A stretch of 64,000 nt of DNA. Source: Methylobacter tundripaludum SV96 (GTDB lineage Bacteria > Pseudomonadota > Gammaproteobacteria > Methylococcales > Methylomonadaceae). The position numbers were made by a program, and so were the translations under genes. Location of the stretch: assembly GCF_000190755.2 (NCBI RefSeq), contig NZ_JH109152.1, forward strand, positions 1,218,167 to 1,282,166, written 5' to 3'. A model generated the notes under the pieces. That model was not told the origin of the DNA and did not search any database. It worked only from the letters and a program-made list of their open reading frames with translations. Positions 8,533 through 16,105 of the stretch are shown here, one piece after another (the first letter of the stretch is position 1; every line of letters starts with the position of its first letter).

Positions 8533-8594
8533 TGCACCAAAATAATGCACCTTCTATTGCACCATGATAATGCGCGACGCATTATTATGGTGCC
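8533..8594 (+). promoter_or_regulatory. Three NtrC-like enhancer sites upstream of narK
   Basis: TGCACCAAAATAATGCA (8533-8549), TGCACCATGATAATGCG (8558-8574) and, on the other strand, GGCACCATAATAATGCG (8578-8594). Copies 2 and 3 form a 16-bp inverted repeat with one mismatch. Starts are 20-25 bp apart, about two helical turns, suited to cooperative binding. They lie ~235-300 bp upstream of the sigma-54 promoter. Confidence 0.6.
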
Positions 8595-8826
8595 TATTCG
8601 CCCTTCCCCTTCAACTTTATATCGTTCGACACATTGCTGTTCTACTCTCTATATTACCGATATGGATTCAGGCAATAAATATGAGCACGACGACAGGAAT
8701 ACAGTAGGTGAGTAAATACCGGGGAACGAAAGCTTGTCTAAAGCGCCCGCTTTTGGTGCTCTATTTCCTGCATTTTCGGCGGTCCGCACCTTAAATAAAC
8801 CAGCATTACAACTGTCCCAGTATATG

Positions 8827-8842
8827 TGGCATGCAACATGCT
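8827..8842 (+). promoter_or_regulatory. Sigma-54 promoter of narK
   Basis: TGGCATGCAACATGCT matches TGGCAYG-N4-TTGCW with a single mismatch (A for the first T of the -12 element). The predicted start is ~8853, giving a 28-nt leader to the ATG at 8881. Enhancer-like sites lie upstream. Confidence 0.65.
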
Positions 8843-8880
8843 TTTGCTAATCCAGTCATCTTTATAACTGGAAATCTATC

Positions 8881-10359
8881 ATGTCCTCTCAACGCCTTAA
8901 CCTGCTCTCCTTTTCGGGAAAAACCAAAATTCTCCACATGACGTGGATGGCTTTTTTTATCAGCTTTGTGGTGTGGTTTAACCATGCACCGTTAATGATG
9001 GTGATCGCTAAAACACTGGGCATGAACAACTCGGAAATAAAAACCATCCTGATCTTAAACGTCGCCCTGACCATTCCGGCACGCATTGTGATCGGTATTC
9101 TGGTCGATAAGTTCGGTCCTAAGCGCACGTATTCAACACTGCTCGCGGCAGGCAGCGTTCCCTGTTTTATGTTCGCCTTTGCCACCAGTTTTGAGCAACT
9201 GGCCCTGGCCCGTTTCTTATTGGGCTTCATAGGCGCCGGTTTTGTGATCGGCATCCGCATGGTCGGAGAATGGTTTCCGGCCAAACAAGTGGGTATTGCC
9301 GAAGGTATTTACGGCGGCTGGGGAAACTTCGGCTCAGCTGCGGCGGCCGGTGCTTTGCCCGCTCTCGCGCTGATCTATGGCGGTGACGAAGGCTGGCGCT
9401 ATGCGATTGCAACCACAGGCGTTATTGCCCTGATTTATTCAGTCGTTTATTTCTTCAGTGTGTCCGACACCCCCAAAGGTTCGACTTACTTTAAGCCTAA
9501 AAAAGCCGGGGCGATGGAAGTCACCAGTATCTGGGACTTGTTCTTCTATATTCTGATGAGCGTCCCTTTGTATGCCACCTTGAGCCTGCTAACCTGGAAA
9601 TTATCGCCAACCGGCGCCAACCTGTTATCGAATGGTGCAGCCCTTAGTATTTATACCGGCATTTGGGTTTTATTCCTTTATAACGTCTATAAAATTATCC
9701 ACGTCAATGAAGAGCATCTGCAACACCCGATAGAGGAAATCCATAAATACAAATTCAAACAGGTTGCCATTCTGGACCTGGCGTATTTCATTACCTTCGG
9801 TTCGGAATTAGCCGTAGTTTCGATGTTGCCGCTGTTTTTCTTCGACACCTTCCATGAGTCGCATGGCATTACCATGGTCGAAGCCGGTTTGCTGGGCGGC
9901 AGTTTTGCCTTTATTAACCTGGTTGCGCGGCCAATCGGCGGCTGGATTAGCGATAAATTCGGCCGTAAATTGTCCTTAAGCATTTTTGTCCTGGGCCTGT
10001 CGGTAGGTTATTTCTGCATGTCGATGATTGATTCGGAATGGCCTATTGCGTTGGCGGTTTTAGTAACAATGTCCTGCTCTTGCTTTGTATCCGGCGGCTG
10101 CGGTGCGGTATATGCAATCGTTCCGTTGATTAAACGGCGCATGACCGGACAGATCGCAGGCATGGTCGGCGCTTACGGCAATGTCGGCGGCGTGTTGTTC
10201 CTGACCATATTATCGTTTGTTACACCGGCGGTATTTTTTGTGGTTATCGCGGCGGTGGCGTTATCGGTGTTGATTGCCGTACAGTTTATCGATGAACCCA
10301 AAGGTCACATGGCCGAAGTTCAGGAAGACGGTACCGTGGAAATGATTGAGTTGAATTGA
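8881..10359 (+). CDS. NarK/NasA-type nitrate/nitrite major facilitator transporter
   Basis: A 492-residue, twelve-helix inner-membrane transporter of the nitrate/nitrite porter family. The family signatures are present in both halves: 'GGWGNFGSAAAAGALP' in the first and 'GMVGAYGNVGGVLFLTI' in the second. A conserved Arg lies in 'IGIRMVGEWFP'. The central loop (~180-290) carries extra membrane segments. Together with the ABC system it gives the cell two nitrate uptake routes, or nitrite export and nitrate/proton symport. Its own sigma-54 promoter and NtrC-like sites indicate assimilatory use. Direction of transport cannot be read from the sequence. Confidence 0.9.
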   Translation: MSSQRLNLLSFSGKTKILHMTWMAFFISFVVWFNHAPLMMVIAKTLGMNNSEIKTILILNVALTIPARIVIGILVDKFGPKRTYSTLLAAGSVPCFMFAFATSFEQLALARFLLGFIGAGFVIGIRMVGEWFPAKQVGIAEGIYGGWGNFGSAAAAGALPALALIYGGDEGWRYAIATTGVIALIYSVVYFFSVSDTPKGSTYFKPKKAGAMEVTSIWDLFFYILMSVPLYATLSLLTWKLSPTGANLLSNGAALSIYTGIWVLFLYNVYKIIHVNEEHLQHPIEEIHKYKFKQVAILDLAYFITFGSELAVVSMLPLFFFDTFHESHGITMVEAGLLGGSFAFINLVARPIGGWISDKFGRKLSLSIFVLGLSVGYFCMSMIDSEWPIALAVLVTMSCSCFVSGGCGAVYAIVPLIKRRMTGQIAGMVGAYGNVGGVLFLTILSFVTPAVFFVVIAAVALSVLIAVQFIDEPKGHMAEVQEDGTVEMIELN

Positions 10360-10420
10360 ATGAAATCAGGCGAAGGGTAAAAGGCGAAAGACAAAAAAGC
10401 CTCAGCACCAACAAATAAAA

Positions 10421-10517
10421 TGGAACGCAGATGACGCCGATAGTTATGATGCAATAAGATTTTTCTTGAACACTCTGTGCTCATCATATTCATCTGCGTC
10501 ATCAGCGTTCTATTTTT
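10421..10517. repeat. Dispersed inverted repeat between narK and kinase gene
   Basis: The arms AACGCAGATGACGC (10424-10437) and GCGTCATCAGCGTT (10496-10509) pair at 13 of 14 positions. A second copy of the same element, split by another repeat, lies at 47189-47483. Confidence 0.75.
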
Positions 10518-10551
10518 AACTGCTAAAATAAACCATTCCTAGATACTAACC

Positions 10552-12288
10552 ATGTCCAAACCAACACTCAAAGTCAGCATTGGCTATGCCAGCGATAAAG
10601 GGATCAAGCCGGATAATGAGGACTTTTTCGGTTCGTTAATACCGGAAGGCCCGCAACTGACTCATAAAGGCATAGCCGTTGCCATTGCCGACGGCATGAG
10701 CGGCAGCGACGCCGGGAAACAGGCCAGTCACTGCTGCGTCATCAGCTTTCTAAGCGATTATTACAGCACCCCCGACTCCTGGTCAGTCAAACATGCCGGA
10801 CAAAAAATTCTTTCCGCGACCAATTCCTGGTTATACAGTCAGGGACAAAGCCGCTATGAATCGACCAAGGGCATGGTCAGCACGCTCAGCATTATTGTCC
10901 TGAAATCAACCACTGCGCATATTTTTCATATCGGCGATTCACGCATTTATCGTTTACGCCAAGGTAATTTTGAGCAGATAACCCGCGATCATCGCATCTG
11001 GGTTAAGGAAAAAAACTACCTTAACCGGGCAATGGGCATAGAACCGCATCTGGAAGTCGATTACCGGACTCTGTCTTTAGAAACAGGCGACCTGTTTTTA
11101 ATGACCACTGACGGGGTACACGACTTTATCGATGAAAAAACCCTGAAAAAACTGCTGGTCCAGGATAATGCGGATTTAACCCTGCTTGCCGAAAAAATCA
11201 TGCAGCAAGCCGCAGATAATCACAGCGATGACAATCTGACCTGCCAGCTGGTCAGGGTCGATGAACTGCCCGAAGCCAAAGAAGACGAGATTATTCGTCG
11301 TCACACCAAGCTGCCCTTCCCGCCACCGTTGGAACCCGGCATGATCATCGACGGTTACCGGATTGAAGCGGAGTTGCATGCCAGCAAGCGCACCCAGATT
11401 TATCGGGCCTTCGATACCAAAACCGATACCCAGGTTATTTTGAAGACCCCGTCTATCCTTTATGATGACGATCCCCATTACATAGAACATTTTCTGCATG
11501 AAGAATGGGCCGGAAAACGCATTCGTCACGAAAATGTGCTAAAAGTCCTCAGCACTAACCGGGAAAAAAGCTGCCTTTATTACGTCACCGAATTTCTCGA
11601 AGGGCCGACGCTGAGGCAATGGATAACCGCTAATCCCAAGCCTGAAATTAAACAAGCCAGGAAAATAGTCGAACAGATTGCCAAGGGCTTGCGTGCTTTT
11701 CATCGTATGGAAATGCTGCATCAGGACTTGAAACCCGAAAACATCATGTTCGATAACAACGGCATCGTTAAAATCATCGATTTCGGCTCGGTTAAAATCG
11801 CCGGTATCGCGGAAATTACGCCGCTGGAACACAGCGGGGCGGACAACATACTCGGCACCTTGAATTACACGGCGCCTGAATATCATCTGGGACAGCACGG
11901 CACGGTAAAATCCGACCTGTTCTCACTGGGCGTCATCACCTATGAAATGCTTAACAGTGCCTTGCCTTTCGGCCAGGACATGCCTGAAAAACCCAACAAA
12001 ATGAATCTGGGAAAGCTCCATTATGTGCCCAGTTTTCATCACAATGCCATGGTTCCTATCTGGATTGACGGCGCATTAAAAAAAGCCACCGCAATCACCC
12101 CGCAATTTCGCTATGACGATTTATCGGAGTTTCTCTATGACCTGTCGACACCCAACCGCAAGTTTTTGAGCGCTGAAGAAGCCATACCGTTAATACAGCG
12201 CAATCCGTTATTATTCTGGAAAGGCTTGTCGATAATGCTGCTGTTTACCAATCTGGTCTTGATGTATTTGTTGGTGCATGGCAGTTAA
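10552..12288 (+). CDS. Bifunctional PP2C phosphatase / serine-threonine kinase, membrane anchored
   Basis: A 578-residue signalling protein. The N-terminal PP2C phosphatase (~1-245) shows metal-binding motifs ADGMSGSDAG, GDSRIYRL, TTDGVHDF and SDDNLT. The kinase domain (~270-540) has the ATP-anchoring Lys in VILK, catalytic loop HQDLKPENIM, DFGS, and GTLNYTAPEY. The glycine-rich loop is degenerate (no GxGxxG) and HRD is HQD. A C-terminal hydrophobic helix (~557-575) anchors it. This fusion is often found next to nitrate assimilation genes in proteobacteria, so it may modify a nitrate transporter or reductase; the substrate is unknown. It stands 192 bp after narK. Confidence 0.88.
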   Translation: MSKPTLKVSIGYASDKGIKPDNEDFFGSLIPEGPQLTHKGIAVAIADGMSGSDAGKQASHCCVISFLSDYYSTPDSWSVKHAGQKILSATNSWLYSQGQSRYESTKGMVSTLSIIVLKSTTAHIFHIGDSRIYRLRQGNFEQITRDHRIWVKEKNYLNRAMGIEPHLEVDYRTLSLETGDLFLMTTDGVHDFIDEKTLKKLLVQDNADLTLLAEKIMQQAADNHSDDNLTCQLVRVDELPEAKEDEIIRRHTKLPFPPPLEPGMIIDGYRIEAELHASKRTQIYRAFDTKTDTQVILKTPSILYDDDPHYIEHFLHEEWAGKRIRHENVLKVLSTNREKSCLYYVTEFLEGPTLRQWITANPKPEIKQARKIVEQIAKGLRAFHRMEMLHQDLKPENIMFDNNGIVKIIDFGSVKIAGIAEITPLEHSGADNILGTLNYTAPEYHLGQHGTVKSDLFSLGVITYEMLNSALPFGQDMPEKPNKMNLGKLHYVPSFHHNAMVPIWIDGALKKATAITPQFRYDDLSEFLYDLSTPNRKFLSAEEAIPLIQRNPLLFWKGLSIMLLFTNLVLMYLLVHGS

Positions 12289-12302
12289 CGAGGGTAATAA
12301 CA

Positions 12303-12320
12303 GGCGACCGGTCGGTCGCC
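12303..12320. terminator. Short GC-rich palindrome between convergent genes
   Basis: GGCGACCG-GT-CGGTCGCC lies between the ends of the kinase gene and terB. There is no T-run on either side, so termination is only a possibility. Confidence 0.3.
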
Positions 12321-12351
12321 CATCGAAACTTATGACGGCTTTATTACGCGC

Positions 12352-12804
12352 TTACAATTCAAATTCCGCGGGATCGATCCCTAATTCCTTGGCTATTCTG
12401 GTAGCCACCTTTTTTTCATCGAAATCAAAAACTCCGTCTGAAGAAGCAATGGCTATAATCATGCGAACCAACAGGCGCGAGGCTTGGGCATTCGACTTCA
12501 TCTTGCCTAGCGCTTCATAAGCTTTGGCTTCGCCGATGTCCTTATCGAATTCAAGCTGGCCTACAAAGTCCTGAAAGGCCTTGATCACATCGCTGGTGGT
12601 AAAAATCGACAGCGCATCATGGCTTTCGATAAATTTGACCATTTTTTGCTTTTCGTCAGAACTGATGCTGCCATCGGCCATCGCAACCAATGCGGAGCCT
12701 GCCATCGCTGCATTCAAAAAATCCTTGTTCTTGAATTTTAAAGCCTCTGTTTTTAACTCGTTGGCTTTGCTTTTTAATTGACTTAGAAAATTATCGAAAC
12801 TCAT
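12352..12804 (-). CDS. terB: TerB-family tellurite resistance protein
   Basis: A 150-residue cytoplasmic all-helical protein. The TerB hallmarks are paired acidic turns: 'VAMADGSISSDEKQKM' (~42-57) and 'IAIASSDGVFDFDEKKVA' (~118-135), which are the metal-binding sites of the family. TerB partners TerC or TerD proteins in membrane-linked stress complexes. It is the last gene of the ter cluster on this strand, 267 bp beyond the lyase gene with a repeat block between them. TTTTCTCC upstream (read on the minus strand as GGAGAAAA) gives a ribosome site before the ATG at 12804. Confidence 0.88.
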   Translation of the reverse strand: MSFDNFLSQLKSKANELKTEALKFKNKDFLNAAMAGSALVAMADGSISSDEKQKMVKFIESHDALSIFTTSDVIKAFQDFVGQLEFDKDIGEAKAYEALGKMKSNAQASRLLVRMIIAIASSDGVFDFDEKKVATRIAKELGIDPAEFEL

Positions 12805-12875
12805 TGTTTTCTCCTGATGTTAAATAGGTTGTTGGTTATGTAGACATGTAGCGGGTTACGACTGTAAAGCTTTTA

Positions 12876-13050
12876 CCACGAAGACACGAAGGACACGAAG
12901 ATTTAAAGCATAAAGTCAGCTTAGGGGTGTGTGCATGAAATAACTTCACAAGTTAGACCTGGCAGGTTTTTAAAACCTGCCAGGTCTGGGTGCTCTAGCT
13001 GCGAAAAGATGTAACCCAACAAAGCCGTCCTTCGTGTCTTCGTGGTGAAA
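12876..13050. repeat. CACGAAG inverted repeat carrying a nested palindrome
   Basis: The left arm (12876-12900, ccacgaagacacgaag...) and right arm (13031-13050, cttcgtgtcttcgtggtg) belong to a dispersed family seen at least eight times in this window. Between them lies a perfect palindrome at 12955-12987 with 16-bp arms beginning AGACCTGGCAGG, a different dispersed element. One repeat has evidently landed in the other. Confidence 0.8.
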
Positions 13051-13071
13051 AATTTCTTAAATACTGTTCGG

Positions 13072-14013
13072 TTATTTAACAGACAGCTCAGTATACTCCG
13101 GCAAAGCAACTGACTCCCTGTCACCATAGTACAGCTGTCTGTCTATAATATCCCGTCCCCATTGCTTATGCGTCTCCACTTCGCACATCGCGTCGTGCAT
13201 CCTGAACACCGCGGGCGAAGAACTTTGACTCAAGGCCAACGCCATTTCGTAATCTCCGCTATCGACGCTGTACATGGCTTCGATGACAGGCACCTGGGTT
13301 GGATGAATGGCGGTTTTACCGATCAAGCCATGCGCCAAATCCAGTCGAATCTCTTTTTGTAGGGTAACGGCATCATCCAGGTATTCGAACACCGGCGCGG
13401 CCAACGAAAAGCCGTAAGGCTTAAACACCGTAACCAGCTGCGCTATCACATGACCCAGCGGCGTTTCATACACGGTCATAGCCCTTGGCCGCCTGATACC
13501 TAAAAGATTCATCAAGTCGTTGCCGCCAATGCGCAGCATTAATATCCGCGCAAAAACAGCGTCCTGTAGTAAGCCCTGACGCAATTCGTTCATCGCGCCG
13601 ACATCGAAAACCTCCTTGGTTTCCAGCGTCGGCATAACCTTAAACGGCGTGCCCTGCAATTGATCGAAATAAGCGTGAAAATTAGCCTCGTTAAATTTCG
13701 GCAACACAAAGCCGTCGACTTTGTCAATATCGGGCAGATCCAGCAGGCGGGCCAGGATTTCCGGATTTCTGGCGCGAATAAAACGGAACCGGGTCGGCGT
13801 GTCCCTGAAGCCCTGCAAGCAAAGCCCTAAATGACGTAGGCTGCTGTCGACCTCGGCATGAGAGACGGCGTCTTCGGTGCAAAAAATCATCGACCGCAAG
13901 GCTTCCAATTTTTCGCCATTGGCGCAATCCATCAGGTCCAGGCGATGCGCGGGCATATACAGTGAGGCACCTAAACACCACGGTGAAAAAGATTTTGGCG
14001 GTGTATTCATCAT
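13072..14013 (-). CDS. HpcH/HpaI aldolase / citrate lyase-like protein of ter operon
   Basis: A 313-residue CitE-like TIM-barrel protein, expected to make or break a carbon-carbon or ester bond using Mg2+. Visible motifs are 'GASLYMPAHR', 'LRSMIFCTEDAV', 'VDGFVLPKFNEANF' (metal region), 'ILMLRIGGNDLMNLLGIRR' and 'GLIGKTAIHPTQV'. The start at 14013 overlaps the upstream stop codon (ATGA), showing translational coupling. The longer frame to 14121 overlaps the neighbouring gene and is rejected. Comparative genomics (Anantharaman, Iyer and Aravind) places such a lyase in Ter-linked operons proposed to make a nucleoside-like metabolite. The exact reaction is unknown. Confidence 0.85.
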   Translation of the reverse strand: MMNTPPKSFSPWCLGASLYMPAHRLDLMDCANGEKLEALRSMIFCTEDAVSHAEVDSSLRHLGLCLQGFRDTPTRFRFIRARNPEILARLLDLPDIDKVDGFVLPKFNEANFHAYFDQLQGTPFKVMPTLETKEVFDVGAMNELRQGLLQDAVFARILMLRIGGNDLMNLLGIRRPRAMTVYETPLGHVIAQLVTVFKPYGFSLAAPVFEYLDDAVTLQKEIRLDLAHGLIGKTAIHPTQVPVIEAMYSVDSGDYEMALALSQSSSPAVFRMHDAMCEVETHKQWGRDIIDRQLYYGDRESVALPEYTELSVK

Positions 14014-15101
14014 TGCATCTCTCTGATTAGCGCCACCGCCCGATACGGCAGGTCGGTAACAATATCTATCGGAATAGACAGGGATTCGGCCAGCCAGCGC
14101 AAATGCCGGGTAGCCTCGCAATCCGAATCCTGTAATATCAACACCTGTGCTTCGCGGCGCAATAAAACCCGCGTCGCCTCACCGATACCGGGCTTGATGT
14201 AATTATGCTGTTTAACGCCGTAACGTTCGCTAATCCAGCTCAATAGCGCTTGGGAAACACTTTGTAATTGTAGCCGGTCATGAGAGCCGATTTCAAAGTC
14301 GCTCGCGCATTCTTGCCGCGCATGGTCAACGCAAGCCAGCATCGTGTCAATGAAATAACGGGATAAATCGTGTTGCTCAAACTGCCGGTAATAAACGCAA
14401 CCATGGAAATCGGCTGGGGCGGCTGTATTCGGGTCGTAAACCGAACGGCTGACCAATCCGGATACGGTGGCATTCAGGATGCACGAAGGGATCAGATAAT
14501 CCTCCGAAGCAGCGGCAACCGTTGCGCTGCCTGACAAATCGGTCAGCACATACAATTCAGCCGGAATAGTCACGCCATCGGTGACCGCAAAAGCCTGTAA
14601 GCTGGCGGCCAATTGTCGCGCAATAACGCCCTTCCCGGTCCAACCGTCGACAAAAACCAACGATTCCGGCGCATGATTTTGCAAAATACGGCGCAAGGCA
14701 TTTTGATCGATACCGACATCCCGCAGTATGGAAATGGAATAATGGTTTGCTTCGGTGTTGAAATGGCGTTTGAGCACATGCTTGAGCAGCACGCCGACCG
14801 GTGTTCCGGCTCTCGCCAGTGAAACCAGGGTAATGCCGTGCGGACGGGTGGCCAAGATGCGCTTCGCCAAGGCCAGCAAATGTCCGGCCATGCGCTGTTG
14901 ATTCAAGTCCATCGCCTGATAAAACAGCGGCAAATAATGTTCCGGCGGCAAGGACTCATGCGTCAGCATCTGGGAATAATGTTTTTTGCCGGATTGAATC
15001 AGGGCTTCCTTAATATGAACCGGCGTATCCTGCATCGCCATCGGTTTTAACAGGAACTGTACGTCGTCTAAGCTATAACTGCCGGTGAAAGGAATTGTCA
15101 T
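14010..15101 (-). CDS. StiP-family / phosphoribosyltransferase-like protein of ter operon
   Basis: A 363-residue protein of the group named 'cysteine protease StiP family' in databases and interpreted by Aravind's group as a phosphoribosyltransferase with a C-terminal PELOTA-like RNA-binding domain. 'LVSLARAGTPVGVLLKH' (~92-108) and 'LVFVDGWTGKGVI' (~147-159) look like the hood/PPi loop and the PRPP-binding loop. The C-terminal part 'TRVLLRREAQVLILQD..' to 'VTDLPYRAVALI' fits a small alpha/beta domain. It overlaps the lyase by 4 bp. Function in a Ter-linked metabolite pathway is inferred; protease activity is not supported by anything I can see. Confidence 0.8.
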   Translation of the reverse strand: MTIPFTGSYSLDDVQFLLKPMAMQDTPVHIKEALIQSGKKHYSQMLTHESLPPEHYLPLFYQAMDLNQQRMAGHLLALAKRILATRPHGITLVSLARAGTPVGVLLKHVLKRHFNTEANHYSISILRDVGIDQNALRRILQNHAPESLVFVDGWTGKGVIARQLAASLQAFAVTDGVTIPAELYVLTDLSGSATVAAASEDYLIPSCILNATVSGLVSRSVYDPNTAAPADFHGCVYYRQFEQHDLSRYFIDTMLACVDHARQECASDFEIGSHDRLQLQSVSQALLSWISERYGVKQHNYIKPGIGEATRVLLRREAQVLILQDSDCEATRHLRWLAESLSIPIDIVTDLPYRAVALIREMQ

Positions 15102-15146
15102 TTAGTGATTTCTCGGCAATTTATTGATGCACACACGTATTTACGC

Positions 15147-15286
15147 GGGTTCCCAATCCAGCTTGGGAACCCGGATGACGAAGTTCCAGCTTCGCGAAAC
15201 GGGAAGCTGGAACTTCCCACACCGAATTCCCAAGCTGGAGCTTGGGAACTAGCATAACTTCGTGTTCTTCGTGTCTTCGTGGTGAA
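15147..15286. repeat. Composite dispersed repeat
   Basis: GGGTTCCCAA...TTGGGAACCC hairpin (15147-15172), then the 'cttcgcgaaacgggaagctgg' segment and a second CCAAGCTGGAGCTTGG hairpin (15181-15248). Both match the block at 3655-3708. A CACGAAG-family arm follows at 15258-15286. It separates the HAD gene from the StiP-like gene inside the ter operon. Confidence 0.75.
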
Positions 15287-15340
15287 AAGTTTTTTCCTTG
15301 CACTATTCGAGGTATTTTTATACGACTCGAATAACATCAT

Positions 15341-16105
15341 TTATAGTGTCTCAACACAAGCCAGCGTTTGAAACAGCTGGGTATTCTTGGGAATTAACGC
15401 GTAATCGCACAACGCCATAAACGCCGCATCGGTCTTGCTGTCGCCCGCGCCAAAGGTTAATAATTGGGGATGCTGCCGTCTATAGCCTTCCAGCAAATAG
15501 CTCACCGCGCTTTCCTTGTTGATGATTTTCGGTAATACCGCGAGATTGTTGCCGTTCAAATGCCAATACAAACTGCCGTCGACAACGTGCGGATGCGACT
15601 TGATCACCTCATCCAGCAGCGTTTTCAAGATCGCTTCGGTGCCGTCGCTGTGTTTGATCACGCCATACCAGGTTATGCCGAAATCGTCGACCAGCCGGGG
15701 CTTAAAACCGGGCCGGCGTTTGGCATAAAGCTCGACTTCCGCCCACACTTCCAGCAACTTTCCATGGTACGCGGGCAAGGCTTGCATGATGTTGTCCATC
15801 CACACCTTATCGACAGCGCGCTGTTTGTCCAAAATCACCGCGCCGTGGTTCAACACCACTTCTTCCTGAAAAGGCAGGTTGACGCGTTCAAAGGCATGTA
15901 CATCGCGCGCCGTCACCGGTACGATTTTGAAGCCTTTGGCTAGCCAGTGCCATAGCCATTGCTGCTTTTGCGTGGCGAACGAATTGGCCGAACCGTCGGG
16001 CAAAAAGGCCCGTACTTGCAAGGTGCGATCATCCACACCTGGAGCGCATTTCCTCAAGGTCTGGAACAACGTGTCGTCAAGGTCTAAAAAAATGTAGCTT
16101 TGCAT
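15341..16105 (-). CDS. HAD-family phosphatase of ter operon
   Basis: A 254-residue haloacid-dehalogenase-type phosphohydrolase. Motif I is 'IFLDLDDTLF' (nucleophile and acid Asp), motif II is within 'KIVPVTARD', and motif III/IV is 'LTFGAGDSKTDAAFM'. A C2-type cap sits between (~95-205), as in sucrose-phosphate or sugar-phosphate phosphatases. I place the start at 16105 (MQSYIFLDL) because the 22 residues before it are not family-like; this start overlaps the end of the PRTase-TRSP gene by 29 bp. In Ter-linked operons a HAD enzyme is proposed to remove phosphate from a nucleoside-like intermediate. Confidence 0.85.
   Translation of the reverse strand: MQSYIFLDLDDTLFQTLRKCAPGVDDRTLQVRAFLPDGSANSFATQKQQWLWHWLAKGFKIVPVTARDVHAFERVNLPFQEEVVLNHGAVILDKQRAVDKVWMDNIMQALPAYHGKLLEVWAEVELYAKRRPGFKPRLVDDFGITWYGVIKHSDGTEAILKTLLDEVIKSHPHVVDGSLYWHLNGNNLAVLPKIINKESAVSYLLEGYRRQHPQLLTFGAGDSKTDAAFMALCDYALIPKNTQLFQTLACVETL

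Larger units (their letters stand above)
8191..8880 (+). promoter_or_regulatory. 690-bp narK upstream region
   Basis: The first ~330 bases are dispersed repeat sequence, including the hairpin at 8297-8330 and a GC-rich segment with further inverted repeats to about 8500. Then come three NtrC-like dyads (8533-8594) and a sigma-54 promoter (8827-8842), listed separately. The open frame at 8278-8463 falls wholly in repeat DNA and is not counted as a gene. Confidence 0.65.

Noticed and set aside
12303-12320. GGCGACCG palindrome as a strong terminator
   Set aside because: No T-run follows on either strand, so it is listed only as a weak possibility.
14010-15101. Cysteine protease function suggested by the database family name StiP
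   Set aside because: No Cys-His protease motif is visible, while PRPP-loop-like motifs are; the name is not supported by the sequence.
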